From Pseudomonadota bacterium (GTDB taxonomy: Bacteria; Pseudomonadota; Gammaproteobacteria; Xanthomonadales; Xanthomonadaceae): DNA of 10,424 bases. This document shows positions 6,866 through 10,424 of this stretch, piece after piece; position 1 is the first letter of the stretch; every line of letters begins with the position of its first letter. The stretch is from positions 1-10,424 of the forward strand of contig JAFAEU010000086.1 in the NCBI GenBank assembly GCA_023423855.1, in the 5' to 3' direction. The notes under the pieces were generated by a model. It worked only from the letters and a program-made list of their open reading frames with translations, had not been told where the DNA came from and did no database searches. Position numbers and translations under genes: made by a program.

Positions 6866-7333
6866 ATGGAGATTGCCGCCGCACGCGTTGCCAGCATCCA
6901 CTACACCCTGACCGACGACACCGGGCGGGTCATCGACCAGTCGACGGAATCGCGGCCGCTGCGCTACTTCCACGGCGCGGGCAACATCATCCCGGGCCTC
7001 GAGAAGGCGCTGGCCGGCAAACAGGCCGGCGACGCGCTGAAGGTCGACGTCGCACCGGAAGAAGGCTACGGCGCGCGCAACGAGGGCTTGGTGCAGCTGC
7101 TGCCGCGCGAGGCGTTCAAGGGCGTGGACAAGGTCGAGCCGGGCATGCAGTTCGAAGCGCGCACCGAACGCGGCCCGCTGCTGGTGACGGTGGTCGAGGT
7201 GGGCGACGACAAGGTCCGCATCGACGGCAACCATCCGCTGGCGGGGCAGACCCTGCACTTCGACGTTCGCGTGCTCGACGTGCGCGACGCGACGGAAGGC
7301 GAGAAGCAGGTCGGGCGCGTCGATCCCGCCTGA
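6866..7333 (+). CDS. FKBP-type peptidyl-prolyl cis-trans isomerase, SlyD-like
   Basis: The protein has 155 residues and no signal peptide, so it acts in the cytosol. The FKBP core includes VIDQS (22-26), then YFHGAGNIIPGLEKAL (34-49), and APEEGYG (63-69). After it comes an insert-in-flap-like section (about 70-120), then DGNHPLAGQTLHFDVRVLDVR (120-140), the strand-and-motif order of SlyD/SlpA proteins. These catalyse proline cis-trans isomerisation and act as chaperones. The C-terminus stops at VDPA and lacks the His/Cys-rich metal-binding tail of E. coli SlyD, so a role in nickel delivery is unlikely. AAGGAG seven bases upstream fixes the start. The gene appears monocistronic, with a small hairpin directly after the stop. 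I give no gene symbol because SlyD and related FKBPs cannot be separated with certainty here. Confidence 0.93.
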   Translation: MEIAAARVASIHYTLTDDTGRVIDQSTESRPLRYFHGAGNIIPGLEKALAGKQAGDALKVDVAPEEGYGARNEGLVQLLPREAFKGVDKVEPGMQFEARTERGPLLVTVVEVGDDKVRIDGNHPLAGQTLHFDVRVLDVRDATEGEKQVGRVDPA

Positions 7334-7334
7334 T

Positions 7335-7352
7335 CCGGCGGGCAATCGCCGG
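7335..7352. terminator. Small hairpin directly after the isomerase gene
   Basis: CCGGCG (7335-7340) pairs with CGCCGG (7347-7352) around a 6-base loop, starting two bases after the stop codon. No T-tract follows, so it is a weak terminator candidate. Confidence 0.3.
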
Positions 7353-7449
7353 TCCTGGCGGTGGCTCCACGCGGACTTCAGGCGCGACGGGACGTGCGAT
7401 CAGGCCGACGGCCGGCGCCTCCGAAACAATCGCTTCACCTGGCTGCGTC

Positions 7450-7455
7450 TATCGT
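7450..7455 (+). promoter_or_regulatory. Possible -10 element for the DUF4410-like gene
   Basis: TATCGT lies 49 bases before the ATG at 7505. The same hexamer is used in the proposed promoter of the RidA-family gene. No convincing -35 box at the usual distance. Confidence 0.3.
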
Positions 7456-7494
7456 TCGCCCCGCGGCCGAATCGTCGCCGCGTCCAGCATCCGT

Positions 7495-7499
7495 GGAGG
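7495..7499 (+). promoter_or_regulatory. Ribosome binding site of the DUF4410-like gene
   Basis: GGAGG ends five bases before the ATG at 7505. It supports this start over the upstream in-frame ATG at 7361. Confidence 0.65.
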
Positions 7500-7504
7500 G
7501 ATCC

Positions 7505-7957
7505 ATGATCCGCAAGGCCGTCCTGCTCCTCAGCGTCTCGCTCGTCGCCGCGTTCCCTGCTGCCCACGCCCAGCAGGACGATCCTGCGCCGGCCCGCAGC
7601 TACGCCTATGCCTTCTCCAACCAGGGCGGCGACGATGCCGACGGCATCGCGCGGCTCGACAGCTTCATCCAGCAGCGGCTGCGCGATGCGAACCTGCTGG
7701 CGACGGGCGCCGGCGACGGCAAGGTGGAGGTCACGGTGACGCACTACTACGCCCGGTCCGATGGCGCGCGCGCCTGGGCGGGCGTCATGGCCGGACGCGA
7801 CAAGGTCGTCAGCCGGGTCCGCGTGCTGGATCGCGGGGGCAGGGCGCTCGATGAATTCGAGGTCAAGAGTTCCAATGCGACGGCGTTCGGATCGACGGCC
7901 GGGCTGCACGAGAAGCATGCCGACGAGATCGTGGCGCGGGTAAGGCAGGTGCAATAA
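7505..7957 (+). CDS. Secreted DUF4410-like protein
   Basis: The protein has 150 residues. Residues 1-22 form a Sec signal peptide (MIRKAVLLLSVSLVAAF, cleavage after AHA), giving a periplasmic or outer-membrane-associated product. There is no lipobox cysteine, so it is not a lipoprotein. The mature part resembles DUF4410: a helix with LDSFIQQRLRDANL (51-64), a strand VEVTVTHYYARS (74-85), WAGVMAGRDKVVSRVRVLD (91-109), then EFEVKSSNATAFGST (117-131) and a closing helix HEKHADEIVARVRQ. The family's function is not known; members are often small envelope proteins of roughly this size. The upstream gene is the isomerase (171-base gap holding a weak promoter). An inverted REP pair begins 13 bases after the stop and may end transcription. 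The family assignment is from memory of conserved patterns and is moderately secure. Confidence 0.85.
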   Translation: MIRKAVLLLSVSLVAAFPAAHAQQDDPAPARSYAYAFSNQGGDDADGIARLDSFIQQRLRDANLLATGAGDGKVEVTVTHYYARSDGARAWAGVMAGRDKVVSRVRVLDRGGRALDEFEVKSSNATAFGSTAGLHEKHADEIVARVRQVQ

Positions 7958-7969
7958 AGCCGCCCCTCT

Positions 7970-8071
7970 CCGTCGTCCCCGCGAAGGCGGGGACCCAGCG
8001 TCTTCCGTTTTTTGTGTCGTTAGTGTCGAGAAATCAAAGACACTGGGTCCCCGCCTTCGCGGGGATGACGG
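7970..8071. repeat. Inverted pair of 36-bp REP elements (BIME-like)
   Basis: The left arm (7970-8005) and the reverse complement of the right arm (8036-8071) agree at 33 of 36 bases. Each arm carries its own hairpin, CCCCGC-GAAG-GCGGGG, followed by GACCCAG. The 30-base spacer has a T6 run (8008-8013) and a GTGTCG repeat (8014-8019, 8023-8028). Together the arms could form a long cruciform or a transcript end for the DUF4410-like gene. It lies 26 bases before the -35 of the next gene. Confidence 0.9.
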
Positions 8072-8097
8072 ATCTTGGAGGGCGATGGGGCAACGGG

Positions 8098-8125
8098 ATG
8101 ACAGCGGCGGCTGGCGCACTAGACT
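8098..8125 (+). promoter_or_regulatory. Probable sigma-70 promoter of the YCII-domain gene
   Basis: ATGACA (8098-8103, five of six to the -35 consensus) and TAGACT (8120-8125) are spaced by 16 bases. The -10 ends 28 bases before the ATG. Confidence 0.55.
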
Positions 8126-8142
8126 GTACGGATCCCGCTGCC

Positions 8143-8147
8143 GGAGG
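8143..8147 (+). promoter_or_regulatory. Ribosome binding site of the YCII-domain gene
   Basis: GGAGG ends six bases before the ATG at 8154. It selects that start over the in-frame ATG at 8085, which lies upstream of the predicted promoter. Confidence 0.75.
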
Positions 8148-8153
8148 TCCGCC

Positions 8154-8624
8154 ATGCGCATCACGAGTCTCCTGCTCCCGGCCATGCTGCTGGCGATGCC
8201 GGCAGCGGCCACGGATCCCGTCGCCACCGCGCCCGGTTTCGACGCCGCGCTCGCCGAACGGCTCGGCGCGGACGAGCGCGGCATGCGCAAGTACGTGCTG
8301 GTGATCCTCAAGACCGGGCCGCAGCGCGTGCCGGACGGACCCGAGCGCGACGAGATGTTCGCCGGGCATTTCGCCAACATGCAGCGCTTGTCGGAGGCCG
8401 GCAAGCTGGCGGTGGCCGGTCCGTTCTTCAAGGATCCGGCCGGCTGGCGCGGCCTGTACGTGTTCGCGGTGGACGACATCGATGCGGCGAGGGCGCTTGC
8501 GGAAACCGATCCCGTCGTCGTCAAGGGCGAAATGGTGCCCGAGTTCCACGAGTGGTATGGCGCCGCGGCGATGATGCTGGTTCCCGAGTGGCACGAGCGC
8601 CTGGTGCCGCCTGCGGAGCCCTGA
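8154..8624 (+). CDS. Exported YCII-domain (YciI-like) protein
   Basis: The protein has 156 residues. Residues 1-19 look like a Sec signal peptide (MRITSLLLPAMLLAMPAAA). The domain at about 46-140 fits the YCII/YciI family: a first strand KYVLVILKTGP (46-56), the conserved histidine in HFANMQRLSEAGKLAVAGPF (72-91), GLYVFAVDD (100-108), and ETDPVVVKGEM (117-127). YCII domains have a ferredoxin-like fold with a histidine/aspartate pocket; some take part in dehalogenation or degradation pathways, while most have no known role. Family members are usually cytosolic, so the signal peptide is notable. A promoter and GGAGG site fix the start. An inverted REP pair lies upstream and the RidA-family gene follows 86 bases later with its own promoter. 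Confidence 0.88.
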   Translation: MRITSLLLPAMLLAMPAAATDPVATAPGFDAALAERLGADERGMRKYVLVILKTGPQRVPDGPERDEMFAGHFANMQRLSEAGKLAVAGPFFKDPAGWRGLYVFAVDDIDAARALAETDPVVVKGEMVPEFHEWYGAAAMMLVPEWHERLVPPAEP

Positions 8625-8650
8625 GCCGCGAGGTCGGCCGGGCCGACGGC

Positions 8651-8679
8651 TTCACGCGCGATGGCGTTTGGCCTATCGT
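8651..8679 (+). promoter_or_regulatory. Possible sigma-70 promoter of the RidA-family gene
   Basis: TTCACG (8651-8656) and TATCGT (8674-8679) are spaced by 17 bases. The -10 ends 31 bases before the ATG at 8711. Confidence 0.45.
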
Positions 8680-8710
8680 GCCGCCTCCCTTCCCGCATGG
8701 AACCGCCCGC

Positions 8711-9055
8711 ATGATCCAGCGCATCGACGCCGGCCCCCGCATGTCCGAAGCCAGCATCCACGGCGGCGTGGTCTATCTCGCCGGGCAGGTGCCCGAAACC
8801 GACGGCGCCGACATCGAGACCCAGACCAGCGAAGTGCTGGCCGCCATCGATGCACTGCTGGCGCAGGCCGGCAGCGACAAGACCCGCATCCTGCGCGCGC
8901 AGATCTTCCTTGCCGACATCGGCGATTTCGCCGGCATGAACCGGGCCTGGGACGCGTGGGTCGTGCCCGGCAACGCGCCCTCGCGCGCGACGGTGGAGGC
9001 GCGGCTGGCGCGGCCGGAGTGGAAGGTCGAGATCGTGGTGACGGCGGCGGTTTGA
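8711..9055 (+). CDS. RidA family protein (YjgF/YER057c/UK114)
   Basis: The protein has 114 residues, a little shorter than E. coli RidA. It matches the family throughout: MIQRIDAGPRMSEASIHGG at the start, VVYLAGQVPE (20-29), QTSEVLAAIDALLAQAGSD (38-56), ILRAQIFLADIGDFAGMNRAW (60-80), and APSRATVEA (89-97). R92 corresponds to the active-site arginine that binds the substrate carboxylate, and E107 (KVEI) to the conserved glutamate near the C-terminus. RidA hydrolyses reactive enamine/imine intermediates released by PLP enzymes such as threonine dehydratase; whether this divergent member does so is inferred. It is cytosolic. The Shine-Dalgarno is poor, but the start fits the family N-terminus and the promoter 31 bases upstream. 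The gene is flanked by genes of unrelated families. Confidence 0.93.
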   Translation: MIQRIDAGPRMSEASIHGGVVYLAGQVPETDGADIETQTSEVLAAIDALLAQAGSDKTRILRAQIFLADIGDFAGMNRAWDAWVVPGNAPSRATVEARLARPEWKVEIVVTAAV

Positions 9056-9070
9056 GCCGCGTTGGCGGGG

Positions 9071-9087
9071 TGGGGCCCGCGTCCCCA
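9071..9087. terminator. Short hairpin after the RidA-family gene
   Basis: TGGGG (9071-9075) pairs with CCCCA (9083-9087) around a 7-base loop, 15 bases after the stop codon. No T-tract follows; weak candidate. Confidence 0.25.
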
Positions 9088-9110
9088 TTCAGCCCCCGGA
9101 CTTCCGACAT

Positions 9111-9122
9111 GGGCCCGGGCCC
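9111..9122. other. Perfect 12-bp GC palindrome upstream of the Tat-exported dehydrogenase gene
   Basis: GGGCCCGGGCCC is its own reverse complement and lies 12 bases upstream of the proposed -10 (9135-9140). It could be an operator or part of a hairpin, or may arise by chance in such GC-rich DNA. Confidence 0.3.
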
Positions 9123-9134
9123 GTCGCCAGGTGC

Positions 9135-9140
9135 TAGAAC
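9135..9140 (+). promoter_or_regulatory. Possible -10 element for the Tat-exported dehydrogenase gene
   Basis: TAGAAC ends 27 bases before the ATG at 9168, a spacing like that of other genes in this window. No -35 box at the usual distance. Confidence 0.35.
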
Positions 9141-9155
9141 CTCCGGCAATCCACC

Positions 9156-9160
9156 CGGAG
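9156..9160 (+). promoter_or_regulatory. Ribosome binding site of the Tat-exported dehydrogenase gene
   Basis: CGGAG ends seven bases before the ATG at 9168, supporting that start. Confidence 0.6.
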
Positions 9161-9167
9161 TCCCGCC

Positions 9168-10310
9168 ATGCGCACCACCCGCCGCGACCTGTTCAAGCTC
9201 GGCGCGCTCGCCGCCGCCTCCGCCGCGCTGCCGTCGATCGCCGCGTCCACGGCAACGACACCCGTGGCGCGCGCGTCGAAGCCGCTGAAGATCCTGATCC
9301 TCGGCGGCACCGGCTTCACCGGCCCGTTCCAGGTGCAGTACGCGCTGGCGCGCGGCCATGAAGTCACGCTGTTCAACCGCGGCAGGCGTCCCTCGCCGGA
9401 ATGGCCCGGCGAGGTGGAGCAACTGCACGGCGACCGCAACAGCGGCGACCTCAAGGCGCTGGAAGGCCGCCAGTGGGACGTGTGCATCGACAACCCGACC
9501 AGCCTGCCGTTTTGGGTGCGCGACGCGGGCGCGGTGCTGAAGGACAGCGTCGGGCACTACCTGTTCATCTCGACGATCTCGGTCTACGCCGACGGCTCGA
9601 AGCCGGGCATCACCGAAGATGCGCCGCTCGCGGCGTACAAGGGCAAGGACGCGATGGCCGAGACGCGCGAAACGCTGATGGCCGACGTGGGGAACCTCTA
9701 CGGCCCGCTGAAGGCGCTGAGCGAGACCGAGGCGCACCGGCAGTTCGGCAAGCGCGTCACCATCGTCCGCCCCGGCTACATCGTCGGTCCCCGCGACGAG
9801 ACCGACCGCTTCACCTACTGGCCGCACCGCATCGCGCAGGGCGGCGAGGTGCTGGTGCCGGGCGACGGCGCCGACCCGGTGCAGGTCATCGACGGCCGCG
9901 ACCTCGGCGAATGGATGATCCGCCTCGCCGAAAACGGCACGACCGGCATCTTCAACGCCTGCGGCCCCGACTACGCGCTGTCCACCGACGCGATGGTGCA
10001 CGGCTGCCATGCGGTCACCGGCGGCCCGGCCACGTTCGCCCACGTGCCTGCGGACTTCCTCGAAAAACACGAGACCGGGCTGCCGATCTGGGTGTCGCGG
10101 TACGACGCCACATATGGCGGCTACGGTGCGGTGAGCAATGCGCGCGCGATCGAGGCCGGGCTGAGCTTCCGCCCGCTCGCCACGACCGTGGCCGACCTGC
10201 TGGCGTGGTTCCGCAGCCTGCCGGCGGAGCGGCAGGCGAAGCTCGGCGCGGGCCCGAGCCGCGAGCAGGAAGCGGCGCTGCTCAAGGCCTGGCACGCGCA
10301 GGCGGGTTGA
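9168..10310 (+). CDS. Tat-exported NAD-dependent epimerase/dehydratase-like (extended SDR) protein
   Basis: The protein has 380 residues. TRRDLFKLGALAAASAAL (4-21) is a twin-arginine signal (RR at 5-6, hydrophobic stretch, cleavage probably in the 26-36 region), implying export of the folded, cofactor-loaded protein to the periplasm. The mature part opens with a Rossmann nucleotide-binding motif, ILILGGTGFTG (42-52; GGTGFTG at 46-52), followed by HEVTLFNRGRR (64-74) and HGDR (87-90). Extended-SDR catalytic elements follow: STISVY (135-140) and YGPLK (178-182; Y178, K182), then VRPGYIVGPRD (200-210). The second half (VQVIDGRDLGEWM, 238-250) fits the substrate domain of atypical SDRs resembling CSP41/isoflavone-reductase-like reductases. 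The substrate is unknown. A good Shine-Dalgarno fixes the start. The gene stands alone; tandem REP units follow 33 bases after the stop. Confidence 0.92.
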   Translation: MRTTRRDLFKLGALAAASAALPSIAASTATTPVARASKPLKILILGGTGFTGPFQVQYALARGHEVTLFNRGRRPSPEWPGEVEQLHGDRNSGDLKALEGRQWDVCIDNPTSLPFWVRDAGAVLKDSVGHYLFISTISVYADGSKPGITEDAPLAAYKGKDAMAETRETLMADVGNLYGPLKALSETEAHRQFGKRVTIVRPGYIVGPRDETDRFTYWPHRIAQGGEVLVPGDGADPVQVIDGRDLGEWMIRLAENGTTGIFNACGPDYALSTDAMVHGCHAVTGGPATFAHVPADFLEKHETGLPIWVSRYDATYGGYGAVSNARAIEAGLSFRPLATTVADLLAWFRSLPAERQAKLGAGPSREQEAALLKAWHAQAG

Positions 10311-10343
10311 ACGGCGTTCCGGGTCGTCATCTGCATCGGGGCC

Positions 10344-10424
10344 GTCATCCCGGCGAAAGCCTCACCAGTCATCCCGGCCAAGCCTCATCCGTCATCCCGA
10401 CGAAAGCCGGGATCCATTTTGATC
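10344..10424. repeat. Tandem REP units, truncated by the window end
   Basis: Three head-to-tail units begin with GTCATCCC at 10344, 10368 and 10391 (spacing 24 and 23 bases). The first two stop after AAGCC, in mid-palindrome; the third is a nearly complete hairpin (ATCCCGAC-GAAA-GCCGGGAT, one mismatch) followed by CCA. A degenerate further unit may lie near 10324. Same family as the repeats at 1252 and 7970. Confidence 0.8.

Noticed and set aside
7400..9088. A 562-codon minus-strand open frame across three genes and the REP pair
   Set aside because: It passes through repeats and three recognised genes in antisense; no family resemblance.
8673..10295. A 540-codon minus-strand open frame opposite the RidA-family and SDR genes
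   Set aside because: Antisense shadow of strongly supported genes, with a repetitive Arg/Ala/Val-rich product.
1..10424. CRISPR array, toxin-antitoxin, restriction or other defence module
   Set aside because: The only short repeats are REP palindromes of irregular spacing in gene gaps, without cas genes or unique-spacer arrays. No nuclease/antitoxin pair or methylase is present; YaeQ's nuclease-like fold alone does not make a defence system.

Overview
The window is a GC-rich (roughly 70 %) chromosomal segment. It most resembles a gammaproteobacterium of the Xanthomonadaceae/Lysobacter type. The pointers are a YaeQ homologue, strongly GC-biased third codon positions, TANNNT-like -10 elements close to the start codons, a REP-associated tyrosine transposase (RAYT) and two families of short palindromic REP repeats. 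This is a judgement from gene content and style, not a database match. I saw no rRNA, tRNA, CRISPR array, prophage or plasmid genes.

Left part (1-2871): the 3' portion of a parallel beta-helix protein gene (+) converges on a gene (-) for a secreted protein with three C-terminal CxxCH haem motifs. A REP-like palindrome lies in the 84-base gap between them. Upstream of the haem gene and on the same strand is the RAYT gene (2959-3678). Its HUH motif is intact, but a histidine sits where I expect the catalytic tyrosine. GTAG-headed palindromes lie on both sides of it.

Centre (3846-5754): a two-gene unit, yaeQ followed 3 bases later by an acyltransferase-3 family membrane protein. The second gene ends inside a second type of REP structure (GTAG-headed).

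Right part (5794-10310): six single genes, all on the + strand and each with its own short leader. They are a secreted endonuclease/exonuclease/phosphatase-fold hydrolase, an SlyD-type FKBP peptidyl-prolyl isomerase, a secreted DUF4410-like protein, an exported YCII-domain protein, a RidA-family protein, and a Tat-exported Rossmann-fold dehydrogenase/epimerase-like protein. A 36-bp inverted pair of REPs separates the DUF4410-like and YCII genes, and three more REP units follow the last gene.

Overall this is ordinary accessory or housekeeping chromosome. The most distinctive content is the RAYT with its possible catalytic substitution, set among two REP families, and the triheme protein with a large unassigned N-terminal region. 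I did not find a convincing multi-gene defence or biosynthetic system.
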